Positions 53,494 through 62,264 of a stretch of DNA of 62,264 nucleotides are shown in pieces. Under the pieces are notes generated by a model. It made no database searches. It was not told the origin of the DNA and worked only from the letters and a program-made list of their open reading frames with translations. Location of the stretch: contig CAYYGH010000006.1 of NCBI GenBank assembly GCA_964471405.1, positions 1 to 62,264 on the forward strand, given 5' to 3'. A program made the position numbers and the translations under genes. Every line of letters begins with the position of its first letter. The first letter of the stretch is position 1. This stretch comes from J084 sp964471405 (GTDB lineage Bacteria; Pseudomonadota; Alphaproteobacteria; Sphingomonadales; Rhodothalassiaceae).

Positions 53494-54461
53494 AGGCCGC
53501 CTCGTCCCACACGCAAGAGGCCTGGCACAGCCTGTGTGCGCGCATCGCGGCCTGGTTTCCCGATCCCGACCACCCTTCCCGGCACGACCGCCGGCTGCAG
53601 CTCGTTCGGCCGGATCTGGCCGCCAGCGGCCTGGAAGACCGGGCTCCGAAGAGCGCCTGCCTGCGCCGGCCGGTGCTCAAGCGGATCGTAGCCGGCACGG
53701 CGGCGATCTACAACGAGCCCTCCACTGCCGGCCCTGCGGCGGATGAAGCGCTTTTCGGCGAGGACGTGCTGGTCATGGAGGAACGCGGCGGCTGGGCCTG
53801 GGGGCAGCTGATGAGCGATGCCTATGTGGGCTATCTCGATGCCCGCACTCTGGCGCCGGTCTCCTGCTCGCCCACCCATCGGATATCCCACCTGTTCACG
53901 CATCTCCTGGCCGGGCCCGACATCCAGTCGGCCATGATTGCGCTGCTGCCCTTCGGGGCGCGGGTGACGGTCGTGGAGCGTTCGGATGACGGCCGCTATG
54001 CGCGGATCGCCGAACGCGATGCCTGGATCGCCACCCAGCACATCCGCCCATTGGACGAGCCGGTGGACTCGCCGCTCGCGGTGGCCCGCCGCTATCTCGG
54101 TGCCCCCTACCGCTGGGGAGGGCGGACGGCGGCCGGCATCGACTGCAGCGGCCTCATCCAGATGGCCTTTCTGTTCACGGATCTGCCGCTGCCACGCGAC
54201 TCCGATCTGCAGCTTGCCACCATGCAGGGTCCGTTGGGAGCACGGGTGGCGCCCGACGCGGCACGCCGGGGCGATCTCGTCTTCTTTCCGGCTCATGTGG
54301 GGATCATGGTCGATGAGAGGCATGTCCTGCATGCCAATGCCACCCACATGATGGTGACGATCGATCCTCTCGGGGATGTCCTGGGCTGGCTTGAGGCCAA
54401 GGGGCATGCGCGGCCGCTTGTGGGCATCTACCGGCCGGCCGTGTGCATGGCCGCCGACTGA
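53490..54461 (+). CDS. NlpC/P60 family peptidase (C40) with SH3-like domains
   Basis: This is a cysteine peptidase that cleaves gamma-D-Glu-diaminopimelate bonds in cell-wall peptides. Two SH3-like modules (about residues 65-122 and 145-190) precede the catalytic domain, which has C219 in AAGIDCSGLIQMAF and the histidine in FFPAHVGIMVD. A second family histidine lies in HVLHANATHM. No signal peptide is evident, so it may act on recycled peptides in the cytoplasm, as described for related three-domain enzymes. It has 323 residues and is coupled to the MarR gene. A strong hairpin follows the stop. Confidence 0.92.
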   Translation: MKAASSHTQEAWHSLCARIAAWFPDPDHPSRHDRRLQLVRPDLAASGLEDRAPKSACLRRPVLKRIVAGTAAIYNEPSTAGPAADEALFGEDVLVMEERGGWAWGQLMSDAYVGYLDARTLAPVSCSPTHRISHLFTHLLAGPDIQSAMIALLPFGARVTVVERSDDGRYARIAERDAWIATQHIRPLDEPVDSPLAVARRYLGAPYRWGGRTAAGIDCSGLIQMAFLFTDLPLPRDSDLQLATMQGPLGARVAPDAARRGDLVFFPAHVGIMVDERHVLHANATHMMVTIDPLGDVLGWLEAKGHARPLVGIYRPAVCMAAD

Positions 54462-54471
54462 GCCCCTTTCC

Positions 54472-54495
54472 CCGTTCCGGGAGGAGCCGGAACGG
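54472..54495. terminator. Strong hairpin between convergent genes
   Basis: CCGTTCCGG (54472-54480), loop GAGGAG, CCGGAACGG (54487-54495) gives a perfect nine-pair stem 11 bases after the C40 peptidase stop and 45 bases from the cytochrome c stop. It could end transcription from both sides, although no T-run is present. Confidence 0.6.
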
Positions 54496-54539
54496 CGCAA
54501 GAAGCCTTCTGACGCGGGCCGCTTTGGTTCCGCCGGCCG

Positions 54540-55124
54540 CTACTGGGCGCCCTCCGCGGCCGACCCGCCTTCGTCTTCTTCAGCCGGCAGCGGCGGCGGA
54601 TTGGGCGTATTGGCTCTCAGATAGGCGATGACATCGGCCCGATCCTTTGCGCGCTTGAGCCCGGCAAAGGCCATCTTGTTGCCGGGTATCGCCTTGCGGG
54701 GATTCGCGATCCAGTGATCGAGCATCTCATAAGTCCACGTCCCGCCGTGATTCTTGAGAGCGTCGGAATAGGCGAAATCCGAACGATGGGCGATCGGCGC
54801 CCCGACAATGCCGTGCAGATTGGGACCGATGCGATTGCCGGCGCCTTCCGCAATCGTGTGGCAGGCAGCGCATTTGCCGAAGATCTTGCGCCCCTTCTCG
54901 GCCGAGGCCTGCGCGAGCAGCGCGGCAAGCGACGGTCCCTTCTTCGCCTCGGGCTGCGCCGGCTGGCCGGCCGGCTGCTCGGCAACGGCCACCGGATAGG
55001 CGGGCTTGTCGGGCAGCTCGGGCTCGATGAGCTCGTCGGCGAACCAGCCGCCCAGCTTGGCGACCAGCCCCGCCACCAGAATGCCGGCGACCACCTTGTT
55101 CACTTCCATGATGTCCCACGCCAT
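54540..55124 (-). CDS. Membrane-anchored class I cytochrome c
   Basis: This is a CycM/c552-type electron carrier tethered to the inner membrane by an uncleaved helix (about residues 9-25). Heme is attached at C85 and C88 of CAACH with H89; the distal ligand is M151 in IPGNKMAFAGL. A Pro/Ala-rich linker (about 35-62) holds the heme domain away from the membrane, and an acidic tail follows. It has 194 residues. It should carry electrons between the bc1 complex and an oxidase and depends on the Ccm system encoded at 8249-15324. Confidence 0.95.
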   Translation of the reverse strand: MAWDIMEVNKVVAGILVAGLVAKLGGWFADELIEPELPDKPAYPVAVAEQPAGQPAQPEAKKGPSLAALLAQASAEKGRKIFGKCAACHTIAEGAGNRIGPNLHGIVGAPIAHRSDFAYSDALKNHGGTWTYEMLDHWIANPRKAIPGNKMAFAGLKRAKDRADVIAYLRANTPNPPPLPAEEDEGGSAAEGAQ

Positions 55125-55254
55125 GGAATTCGCGCTCCTCGCCTGTTGTCCTGTCCCATGCCGACCCGGCCCCGGCCGGACTGCCGACCGCCGGCCACCG
55201 AAGCCCTCGCGGCGCCGGCCGAACGGAGCGCCGCGGCGCGACGGGCGGCGCGCA

Positions 55255-55283
55255 CATTAAATGCGCCTGCTGCCGAATTGCAA
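55255..55283 (-). promoter_or_regulatory. Likely promoter of the cytochrome c gene
   Basis: On the minus strand TTGCAA (55283-55278) is followed after 17 bases by TTAATG (55260-55255), or after 16 by TTTAAT. This is the most AT-rich spot in the 188-base gap. It would give a leader of about 120 bases. Confidence 0.45.
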
Positions 55284-55312
55284 GAGGCCACCGACCGGCG
55301 GCATGCCCGGCC

Positions 55313-58060
55313 TCACCCACCCGCGGCAGCCTCGGTGAAATAGCGGGCAAGTTCGCCCCCTTTGGCCTGCTTGAGGGCGGCACACAGCTCGATCCGTTCC
55401 ACCGTCTGGGCCAGTTCGCGCGGCCCGCCCTCCAGATGCGCGACCTTGTCGGCGAAGAAGGTCTTGAGCGCCCTGGCATGCTCCCGATCGCAGAATCCGG
55501 CACCGATATTGACCACCGCACCCTGCCGCCAGGTGGGAATGCGCTTGATGAAGTCGGCAAGATGGTTCTGGATCCACTGCCACATCGCCTCGCGATGGGC
55601 GTCGGTGGAGGCCAGCGTATAGGCGATCTGGATCGCCTCGTTGTCCCGCAGCCGGTCGTCCAGAATCAGCGACTGCATTTTCCGGGCGAGGGCAGGATCG
55701 GGTGCGCCGGCCAGGGCCCCGAACGCCACCTGCCGGAAGAAGCCGTCGCGCGAGGCCAGCGCCTTGGTGAGCAGCTCTTCGGCAAAGGCAGTGCCCTTGT
55801 CCGCCACCGCCACCTTGACGGCAAGCCCGATCAGCCCCGGATCGATGCGACGCGGATCCGGCCGCCCGGCCTCCACATAGGCCGCCCCGGCTTCCGCCAG
55901 GCTCCGGCGCAGGGCGGGATCGCGCACGAAGTCGGCCATGAAATCGATCACGGCCGGCCGCAGCAGTCGCCGGTCGGCCGGCTCGCCCGGACGCATCACG
56001 ATGCCGAGATCCTGCGCCCGCGCCGCATAAAGCCCGGCGGCGAATCGGCGAATGGCGGCCCTGGCTGCCGGATCCTCGACCAGCCGGTCATGGAAGAACC
56101 GCAGATCCCCCATGGGAGCGGTGATGACGGCGCGCCGCTCATCGGCCGCGGCTTCCCGCATCGCCTGGGCCAGCCTGGCAATCGCCACATCGCCCGAACG
56201 GAACGCCGCCGACAGCGATGCATACAGCGCCTGGCGCTCCCGGCCGGTGAGCCAGTCGAAGGCCGCGATCAGATCCTCACTGGCCTTCGGATCAAGAGCG
56301 AAGCGGTAATAGCCCGTGGCATCGGCATTGGGCATGAGCGCGCGCGGGCAGCCGGCCATATCGAGCCGCAGCCGCGCCGTGCGGGTGGTCAGAAGCGTGC
56401 ACTGGCGGATGTCGCCGTCCGCTCCCTTCGCCCGCACGCAGACCGGAATCTGCCACAGCCCCTTGGCCGGAGCCTGCGAGCCGATCGGCCGGAAGCGACG
56501 CTGGGCAAGGGCCACCTCGGGAGCCGCCCCCGCCTTGCACAGACGCTCGGCGACCACCAGCGGCACACCCGGCTGGAAGAGAAAGCTTGCGAACGCCTCC
56601 TTGACCTCGGGATGACCGGAACCGGCCGCCAGCGAATCCAGGAAGTCATGCACATCGGCCACGCCATGGGCGAAACGCTTCATGTGCTCCTGGATGCCGC
56701 GGCGGAAGGCCTCTTCGCCGAGATAGGATTCGAACATCGCCAGCACCGCCGCGCCCTTCTGATAGGTGATGCCGTCGAAGGCGGTGGCGATGTCGTGGTT
56801 GGACCGGATCGGCTGCCGGATCTGACGGGCGGAGGCCAGCTCGTCCGCCGCCATCACCCGCAGGGCGCCATTGAGGATCGCATTCTCAAAGCCGTCCTGC
56901 GGGAAGGCCCGGGCGACCGCCTTGTTGCCCATCCAGGTCGCAAAGGATTCGTTGAGCCAGATGTCGTCCCACCATTTGGGGGTGACGAGATCGCCGAACC
57001 ACTGGTGGGCGAGCTCATGAGCCGCCACCGACTTGAAGGCCCGCTTCAGCTGATAGGGGCTGTTGTCGTCGATCAGCAGAAGCTGCTCGCGGAAGGTGAT
57101 GGCCCCCGCGTTCTCCATGGCGCCTGCGGCAAAATCCGGCACCGCGATGAGGTCCAGCTTGGCATAGGGGTAGGCGACACCGAAATAGCGCTCCAACGTC
57201 TCGACCAGCGGCCGGGTATGGGCGAGCACATAGGCGAGCCGGGCGCCCTTGCCGCGGGTGGCGATCGCCCGCAGCGGCACGGCGTGGTCACGGACGGCAG
57301 TGGGCGGCAGCGGCTTGCCCTCCACGACGTCGAGATGGCCGACGGCAAAGGCGATCAGATAGGTCGGCAGCGGCTTCGTTTCCTGGAAATGATGCCGCAC
57401 GAGGCCCGGTCCGGCAGGCTGGGCCCGGGTCTCGGGCGTATTGGTGATCACCGTCATGTCCTCGGGCGCCGTGACGGTGATCGTGAACGGCACCTTGAAG
57501 GCCGGCTCGTCGAAGCCGGGAAAGGCCAGCCGCGCCGAGGTCGCCTCGAACTGGGTGAAGGCATAGGGTTCTGCGCCGTCGACCACCTTGTAGAGGCCCT
57601 CCAGCGCCTCGTTGAACGGCGCATCATAGGTAATCTCGATGCGTGCGCTGCCGGCGGCCGCCTCAGCGGCAAGATCAAGGCGCGCCACGCCGGTGGGATG
57701 CACCTCCTCGTAGCTGGCCGGAATGCGTCGGCCGTTCTGGACCACGGCCGCCTCATGGACCGTCAGATGCCGGCCGTGCAGCCAGATTCTCCTGGTCGGC
57801 GAGGCGATGTTGACGGCGATCGTGACATGGCCGGAAAAGCGGGCCTTGCGCGGATCAATGGTCAGGTCGAGGTCGTAGTGGACGGGCGCGACATTGCGGC
57901 CGAGCTGGCCGGTCGGGATGGTCTCCTCCTGTTGGGATGCGCGCGGCTGCGCCTTCTTCTCGGCCGGCTTTTCGCAGGCGCTCACCCCCACCGCGATCAG
58001 GCAGGCCAGCAATCCGCCGGCCAGCAATCGCAGGACATTCGTCTTCTCTTGCAGCTGCAT
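55313..58060 (-). CDS. M1 family aminopeptidase, lipoprotein
   Basis: This is a zinc aminopeptidase of the ERAP/PepN-like M1 family. The exopeptidase motif is GAMENAG. The zinc site is HELAHQWFGD, with the third ligand in WLNESFATW. The ERAP1-C-like domain fills the last half. A signal peptide with lipobox (AVGVSAC, lipidated cysteine at residue 29) marks it as a lipoprotein, probably periplasmic or outer-membrane. ATG 58060 is chosen because GAGGAG sits six bases upstream; an ATG 18 bases earlier is in frame but has a poorer ribosome site. It has 915 residues. Confidence 0.94.
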   Translation of the reverse strand: MQLQEKTNVLRLLAGGLLACLIAVGVSACEKPAEKKAQPRASQQEETIPTGQLGRNVAPVHYDLDLTIDPRKARFSGHVTIAVNIASPTRRIWLHGRHLTVHEAAVVQNGRRIPASYEEVHPTGVARLDLAAEAAAGSARIEITYDAPFNEALEGLYKVVDGAEPYAFTQFEATSARLAFPGFDEPAFKVPFTITVTAPEDMTVITNTPETRAQPAGPGLVRHHFQETKPLPTYLIAFAVGHLDVVEGKPLPPTAVRDHAVPLRAIATRGKGARLAYVLAHTRPLVETLERYFGVAYPYAKLDLIAVPDFAAGAMENAGAITFREQLLLIDDNSPYQLKRAFKSVAAHELAHQWFGDLVTPKWWDDIWLNESFATWMGNKAVARAFPQDGFENAILNGALRVMAADELASARQIRQPIRSNHDIATAFDGITYQKGAAVLAMFESYLGEEAFRRGIQEHMKRFAHGVADVHDFLDSLAAGSGHPEVKEAFASFLFQPGVPLVVAERLCKAGAAPEVALAQRRFRPIGSQAPAKGLWQIPVCVRAKGADGDIRQCTLLTTRTARLRLDMAGCPRALMPNADATGYYRFALDPKASEDLIAAFDWLTGRERQALYASLSAAFRSGDVAIARLAQAMREAAADERRAVITAPMGDLRFFHDRLVEDPAARAAIRRFAAGLYAARAQDLGIVMRPGEPADRRLLRPAVIDFMADFVRDPALRRSLAEAGAAYVEAGRPDPRRIDPGLIGLAVKVAVADKGTAFAEELLTKALASRDGFFRQVAFGALAGAPDPALARKMQSLILDDRLRDNEAIQIAYTLASTDAHREAMWQWIQNHLADFIKRIPTWRQGAVVNIGAGFCDREHARALKTFFADKVAHLEGGPRELAQTVERIELCAALKQAKGGELARYFTEAAAGG

Positions 58061-58088
58061 CTCGCGTCTCCTCGCCATCCTGCCACTC

Positions 58089-59063
58089 TCACCGCCGGGC
58101 CCACAGGGCGATCAGATGATGCGCCAGAGCCAGAGGAGGCGGAATGAACAGCGCCCCCCTGCGGCCGGCTGCGGAGTCTTCTAGCAGCCGGAGCACCTCC
58201 TTGCGTCTAAACCATCGTGCATCGGCCAGTTCCGTTTCGTCGCACCGCAGGGGCGTCCTGTCCACCTCCTGCAGAAAGCCCGTCATCAGGGAATGCGGAA
58301 AGGGCCAGGGCTGACTGGCGACATAGCATGGCCGTCCCTGCGGGCGCAGGCCGAGCTCTTCCGCGATTTCCCGCGCGACGGCCTGTTCCAGGCTTTCCCC
58401 CGGCCGCAGGAATCCGGCGATCGTCGAATACATTCCTTCCGGAAAGCCGCGCCCGCGCGCGAGCACGCAGCGGTCCCCGGCATGCACCAGCACCAGCACG
58501 GCCGGATCGACACGGGCAAAGACGGTGCGGCCGCAGTCTGCACAATGCCGGGCGGCACCGGCCTCAACAACCGTCATCACCGCGCCGCAGCCCGGGCAGT
58601 GCCGGTGGTCGCGATGCCAGAACAGCAGGGCGCGCGCTGCGGCAAGATCGCCGCTGTCGTGATCCGGCTGCCGGCCGCTGCGGGCGGCCGCGGTCACCTG
58701 CCCGGCCAGCCGGCGGGGATCCTGCCATTGCACCTCGTCCCCGGCGGCAAACAGCCGATCCGCCGCCCCGGGCATCAGCAGGGCCGCCCAGTGCCGATGG
58801 CCCGCCGCGTCCACACCCAGGAACACCCATTCGCGCCGATCCGTGGCATCAGGGTCGAGCCGGTCGGCCGGCACCCGCCGGATCCGTCCGGATGCGGGGG
58901 CAAAAGGAGCCCGTCCCTCATCGTCCAGTACAAGCACGAGGTCCTTTTCCTGCGGTCCGGTTCCGGCCGCCTCGCGGGCCCATTTCTCCTCCCGCCGCAG
59001 GGCGGTGCCCGTGAAGGCGAAGACGGCATCGGCCCCGATCAGCGGCTCCTGTGCGCTTTCCAT
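58089..59063 (-). CDS. nudC: NAD+/NADH diphosphatase NudC
   Basis: This Nudix enzyme hydrolyses NADH and removes NAD caps from RNA in characterised homologues. An N-terminal NudC domain is followed by a four-cysteine zinc ribbon (C156, C159, C174, C177). The Nudix box is GFLRPGESLEQAVAREIAEELGL (written here only to show its span, about residues 217-239). The NudC-specific SQPWPFPHSLM follows. The length is 324. ATG 59063 has AGGA upstream. The start lies 28 bases from the end of the next leftward gene, the aminopeptidase, only if read backward; the two are separate genes on the same strand with a 28-base gap. Confidence 0.94.
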   Translation of the reverse strand: MESAQEPLIGADAVFAFTGTALRREEKWAREAAGTGPQEKDLVLVLDDEGRAPFAPASGRIRRVPADRLDPDATDRREWVFLGVDAAGHRHWAALLMPGAADRLFAAGDEVQWQDPRRLAGQVTAAARSGRQPDHDSGDLAAARALLFWHRDHRHCPGCGAVMTVVEAGAARHCADCGRTVFARVDPAVLVLVHAGDRCVLARGRGFPEGMYSTIAGFLRPGESLEQAVAREIAEELGLRPQGRPCYVASQPWPFPHSLMTGFLQEVDRTPLRCDETELADARWFRRKEVLRLLEDSAAGRRGALFIPPPLALAHHLIALWARR

Positions 59064-59144
59064 CCCCTTGATCCTGCGACTGCGATGCTCAGCGGTGTGC
59101 CATCCGCTGCTCATTGAGAATGAAGGGCATGGGGCATTTCGCGC

Positions 59145-59173
59145 TTGCACGCAAGGCCGGATGCGCCCATATA
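59145..59173 (+). promoter_or_regulatory. Likely ffs promoter
   Basis: TTGCAC (59145-59150), a 17-base spacer and CATATA (59168-59173) place the transcription start at about 59180-59182. This is exactly where the SRP RNA's closing stem begins. Confidence 0.6.
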
Positions 59174-59181
59174 GCCGCGCT

Positions 59182-59276
59182 GGAAGGGCGGCGCGGACGC
59201 CCGGCTCCTGCGAACCCGGTCAGGTCCGGAAGGAAGCAGCCGTAGCGGGATGCCGGCGGGTCGCGACCGCTCTTCC
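59182..59276 (+). ncRNA. ffs: Signal recognition particle RNA (4.5S, small bacterial type)
   Basis: The universally conserved core GGTCAGGTCCGGAAGGAAGC lies at 59218-59237, including the GGAA tetraloop and the Ffh-binding asymmetric loop. The flanks pair as expected: CCTGC with GCGGG, CCCGGC with GCCGGC, and outer GGAAG (59182) with CTTCC (59272-59276). This gives a single rod of about 95 bases. The RNA joins Ffh to target membrane proteins. A small hairpin (CCGCC-TTCTGG-GGCGG) follows and may end the transcript. Placement just before dnaX is a widespread bacterial order. Confidence 0.93.
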
Positions 59277-59400
59277 GCCTTCTGGGGCGGTCGGCGATAT
59301 CAGGGGGGCAGGATGCCTTGCCCGCCGGCGACGGCCTTCCTACACTGGCGGTGGCCGGGAGCGGGTCCCGGTCTGCCGGCAAAGGGCGATGAGGGCGAAG

Positions 59401-61212
59401 ATGACAGACGAGACCTACTCCGGTTATCGCGTCCTGGCCCGCAAATATCGGCCGCAGCGTTTCTCCGAGCTGGTAGGCCAGGAGGCGATGGTGCGCACGC
59501 TCGCGAATGCGCTGCGCTCGGGGCGGGTGGCGCATGCCTATCTGCTGACCGGCGTGCGCGGCGTGGGCAAGACGACAACGGCCCGGATCATCGCGCGTGC
59601 CTTGAACTGCACGGGCCGGGATGCGTCTGCCGGCGAGGTGGAACCCTGTGGAAGCTGCGAGGCCTGCCAGCGCATCGCCGAATCGCGCCATGTCGATGTC
59701 ATCGAGATGGACGCGGCCTCGCGCACGGGGGTCGACGACATCCGCGAGATCATCGATTCGGTCGCCTATGCACCCGTCTCTGCCCGCTACAAGGTCTACA
59801 TCATTGACGAGGTGCACATGCTCTCGCGCTCGGCCTTCAATGCGCTCTTGAAGACGCTGGAGGAACCGCCGCCGCATGTGATCTTCATCTTCGCCACCAC
59901 CGAGATCCACAAGGTGCCGGTAACCGTGCTCTCACGCTGCCAGCGCTTCGACCTCAAGCGCGTGCCGCCGGAGGTGCTGATCGCGCATCTCAAGGACATC
60001 GCGGCCCGCGAACAGGTCACGGTCAGCGACGAGGCGCTGGCGGTGATCGCGCGGATTTCGGAAGGCTCGGTGCGCGACGCCCTCTCGCTGCTCGATCAGG
60101 CGATCGCCTTCGCAGGCGCCGAGATCGACGAGGAAACGGTGCGCGGCATGCTGGGACTCGCCGATCATGTGGCGGTGATCGAGCTGCTGGCTGCTGCGCT
60201 CACCGGCCGCGCTCAGGAGGTGCTCACGCGCATGACGGCGCTGCGCACGGCCGGTCAGGACCCGGTGCTGCTGATGACGGATCTGCTTGACGCCCTGCAC
60301 TGGCTGACCCGCATGGCCGTCACACCCGAGGCCCGCAAGGATCCCCTGCGCGGGCCGGCCGAGCGGCAGCTGGCGGAGCGCCTTGTGGGCGATCTTGACA
60401 TGGGCCGGCTCCAGCGCGCCTGGCAGATGCTGCTCAAGGGGCTCGAAGAGGTGCGCACGGCTCCCCAGCCGATGGATGCCGCCGAAATGGCCCTGCTCAG
60501 GGTCGCGCATGCTGCCAGCCTGCCCACCCCGGCCGAAGCGCTCGCCTGGCTGAAGCGCCAGGAAGGCGGGCCGGCAGGGGCCGGCGGCAACCGGGCAGGA
60601 GAGGCCGCATCCGCAAGGGGAGAGCCTGCCCGCTCCGATCTTCTCTCGCCCGCACCATCGGCCGCCGGCGCGCCTGCCGCTCCTGCACCGGTCGCCCCTC
60701 CGCCGGAGGCGACATCCCCGCTGCCGCGCACCGAGGCCTCCGGCAGCGCCCTGCGCAAACATGCCCGGGAGCCGGTCCCGGCAGCGGTAGCGGAAGAGGG
60801 GCGGGACCGGATGCCGGAGACGGTGGCCGATCTCGTCGCTCTCTTTCACGCGCATGGCCGCGGACGGCTTGCCACGCTCGTGAAAGACCGGCTGCGGCCG
60901 GTGCGCATGCGCGCGGGTCTGATCGAGATCGGACATGCGAGCAGACTCGCCCGGGACGACATCAGGGAGATCCAGCGCCTGCTGCGTGAATGGACGGGCG
61001 AACGCTGGCAGGTGGTGATTTCCTCCGATGAAGAGGGAGCGCCCAGTCTGCGCGAGAAAGAGGAGGCCGAACGGCGGGTCTGGCAGGAACGCGCGATGGC
61101 GGATCCCGTCGTCCGGGCCCTGTTCGCGGCCTTTCCGCAGGCCCGCCTCGTCAGCGTGCGCCGACGGGAAAATTCCGCAAGCCGTCAGAATGGGAAAGAC
61201 GCACAGCCATGA
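59401..61212 (+). CDS. dnaX: DNA polymerase III subunits gamma/tau
   Basis: DnaX is the clamp-loader ATPase of the replisome. The opening YRVLARKYRPQRFSELVGQ is universal. Walker A is GVRGVGKTTTAR (about residues 51-62), zinc cysteines are C70, C83, C86 and C89, the Walker B variant is YIIDEVHMLS, and sensor 1 is ATTEIHKVP. A Pro/Ala-rich linker (about 400-460) leads to the tau C-terminal domain. It has 603 residues. No slippery A-rich heptamer was seen, so production of a short gamma form by frameshifting is not supported. ATG 59401 is used; an ATG at 59389 is possible. It overlaps ybaB by ATGA. Confidence 0.96.
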   Translation: MTDETYSGYRVLARKYRPQRFSELVGQEAMVRTLANALRSGRVAHAYLLTGVRGVGKTTTARIIARALNCTGRDASAGEVEPCGSCEACQRIAESRHVDVIEMDAASRTGVDDIREIIDSVAYAPVSARYKVYIIDEVHMLSRSAFNALLKTLEEPPPHVIFIFATTEIHKVPVTVLSRCQRFDLKRVPPEVLIAHLKDIAAREQVTVSDEALAVIARISEGSVRDALSLLDQAIAFAGAEIDEETVRGMLGLADHVAVIELLAAALTGRAQEVLTRMTALRTAGQDPVLLMTDLLDALHWLTRMAVTPEARKDPLRGPAERQLAERLVGDLDMGRLQRAWQMLLKGLEEVRTAPQPMDAAEMALLRVAHAASLPTPAEALAWLKRQEGGPAGAGGNRAGEAASARGEPARSDLLSPAPSAAGAPAAPAPVAPPPEATSPLPRTEASGSALRKHAREPVPAAVAEEGRDRMPETVADLVALFHAHGRGRLATLVKDRLRPVRMRAGLIEIGHASRLARDDIREIQRLLREWTGERWQVVISSDEEGAPSLREKEEAERRVWQERAMADPVVRALFAAFPQARLVSVRRRENSASRQNGKDAQP

Positions 61213-61532
61213 AGAACATCTCCCAGCTGCTCAAGGCCGCACAATCCGCCCAGGCCCGCATGGCCGAACTGCAGGAGGAGCTTGGCCGGATTACCGTCGA
61301 GGGGCAGGCAGGCGGCGGCATGGTGAAAGTCACGCTGACCGCCAAGGGCGAACTGAAGGCCGTCGACATCGACCCCTCGCTTCTCAAGGCGGAGGAAAAG
61401 GAGATCCTGGAGGATCTGATCATCGCCGCCCATCAGAACGCCCGCGCGGCCGCCGAGGAACGGATGAAGACGGAAATGGCACGGCTGGCCTCCGAAATGG
61501 GGCTGCCGCCGGGCATGGGATTGCCGTTCTAG
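61209..61532 (+). CDS. YbaB/EbfC family nucleoid-associated protein
   Basis: This is a small DNA-binding dimer of 107 residues. Typical features are the N-terminal coiled helix (QLLKAAQSAQARMAELQEEL), the central GGGMVKVTLTAKGELKAVDI strand region and the Met/Gly/Pro-rich tail GLPPGMGLPF. It lies between dnaX and recR, the standard order. It is coupled to dnaX by a four-base overlap. Confidence 0.95.
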   Translation: MKNISQLLKAAQSAQARMAELQEELGRITVEGQAGGGMVKVTLTAKGELKAVDIDPSLLKAEEKEILEDLIIAAHQNARAAAEERMKTEMARLASEMGLPPGMGLPF

Positions 61533-61595
61533 GTCCAGGCGGCCATGCGTTCCCGAGCCGGGCGCAGATAGAGCCGAGGCGTGCGGAGGGCGTGC

Positions 61596-62207
61596 ATGAC
61601 GGCTGAGAGCCATCCCGCCATCGAGGGGCTGATCCAGGCCTTCGCGCGCCTGCCGGGGCTGGGTCCGCGCTCGGCGCGGCGGATCGTTCTGCATCTGATC
61701 GCGCACAAGGAAGGGCGGATGCGCCCGCTCGCCCGACGGCTCGCCGAGGTGGCGGATGCCGTGCGCGCCTGCAGCCGCTGTGGCAATCTGGACGTGACGG
61801 ACCCTTGCGGCATCTGCCGCGACCCCCGCCGCGAAGGCCGGGTGATCTGCGTCGTCGAGCAGGTTGCCGATCTCTGGGCGCTGGAACGCAGCCGCCTGTT
61901 CAAGGGGCGGTATCATGTGCTGGGCGGACTGCTGAACGCGCTCGAGGGCATCGGCCCCGACGACATCAACCTGGCAGCCCTCGTCGCCCGCCTCGAAGAG
62001 GAAAAGGTGGACGAGCTCATCCTTGCGCTGCCCGCCACCATCGAGGGGCAGACCACCGCCCATTACCTCGCCGAGCGCCTTGCCGAGCATCCGGTCACCG
62101 TCAGCGAGATCGCCCATGGCGTGCCGGTGGGTGGCAGCCTTGAATATCTTGACGAAGGCACGCTCGCCGCAGCGCTCAAGGCCCGCCACCGGCTGCTGCC
62201 GGATTGA
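61596..62207 (+). CDS. recR: Recombination mediator protein RecR
   Basis: RecR acts with RecO to load RecA at single-stranded gaps. A helix-hairpin-helix region (FARLPGLGPRSARRIVLHL) is followed by a four-cysteine zinc finger (C59, C62, C71, C74) and a TOPRIM domain (VICVVEQVADLWALE). The C-terminal Walker-like part contains GVPVGGSLEYLDEGTL. It has 203 residues. ATG 61596 has GGAGGG five bases upstream. The remaining 57 bases of the window show no gene. Confidence 0.96.
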   Translation: MTAESHPAIEGLIQAFARLPGLGPRSARRIVLHLIAHKEGRMRPLARRLAEVADAVRACSRCGNLDVTDPCGICRDPRREGRVICVVEQVADLWALERSRLFKGRYHVLGGLLNALEGIGPDDINLAALVARLEEEKVDELILALPATIEGQTTAHYLAERLAEHPVTVSEIAHGVPVGGSLEYLDEGTLAAALKARHRLLPD

Positions 62208-62264
62208 GCGTGCCTCCCCTTGCCCGCCGGCCGTATTGAGCGCGCATCTCTTTTCCCGCCGGCC

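Noticed and set aside
59401..61212. Programmed frameshift in dnaX giving gamma and tau forms
   Set aside because: No slippery A-rich heptamer with a following hairpin was found in the linker region.

Overview
The window is 62 kb of GC-rich DNA, dense with ordinary chromosomal genes and free of insertion sequences, phage genes, tRNAs, rRNAs and CRISPR arrays. Gene content points to an alphaproteobacterium. Evidence includes a DUF4170 protein, the pckA-chvI-chvG-hprK-rapZ-EIIA-HPr cluster, a full system I cytochrome c maturation operon, a DUF1178 protein, UbiG, a TonB-dependent receptor and one perfect CtrA-type box. The order within the class cannot be settled from the sequence alone. A run of 100 N at 44374-44473 marks an assembly gap, so everything to its right is joined to the left part only by scaffolding.

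Layout, left half. Positions 1-3352 hold a partial DUF4170 gene and a DinG-type helicase, followed by a 0.77-kb gene-free stretch. Positions 4119-8027 hold nhaA and aconitase, both on the minus strand. Positions 8249-15920 are a nine-gene cytochrome c maturation operon, ccmABCDEFGHI, with a Nudix hydrolase coupled at its end. Almost every junction there is an ATGA overlap. Positions 16006-24304 hold an OsmC-like gene and pckA on the minus strand. Diverging from them are the ChvI/ChvG two-component system and the regulatory PTS genes hprK, rapZ, EIIA and HPr. The last gene of this run encodes a secreted DsbC-like protein that has lost its catalytic cysteines. Positions 24363-32627 hold comF, glutaredoxin, a nitrilase-family amidase, DUF1178, ubiG (minus), aspartate kinase, a nitronate monooxygenase-like flavoprotein and ptsP (enzyme I-Ntr). 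PtsP is the phosphate donor expected to feed HPr and EIIA.

Layout, right half. Positions 33070-41127 hold a RodZ-like protein, a kynureninase/alcohol dehydrogenase pair (minus), and a plus-strand run of amidoligase, class I glutamine amidotransferase-like hydrolase, pgi and a PfkB kinase. Positions 41138-44373 hold two divergent 2-oxoglutarate/Fe(II) oxygenases, each with a helical-repeat N-terminus; the second runs into the gap. Positions 44538-58060 hold a TonB-dependent receptor, a methyltransferase, a small exported protein, an M23 peptidase, an M17 aminopeptidase, a MarR regulator coupled to an NlpC/P60 peptidase, a membrane-anchored cytochrome c (a likely client of the Ccm operon) and an M1 lipoprotein aminopeptidase. 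Positions 58089-62207 hold nudC (minus), the SRP RNA gene ffs, dnaX, ybaB and recR.

Most genes are recognisable housekeeping families. The parts most worth following up are the amidoligase plus hydrolase pair, the cysteine-less DsbC/SH3 protein tied to the PTS genes, the two divergent repeat-plus-oxygenase genes, the CtrA-type box before the RodZ-like gene, the MarR operator region, and the gene-free stretch at 3353-4118.
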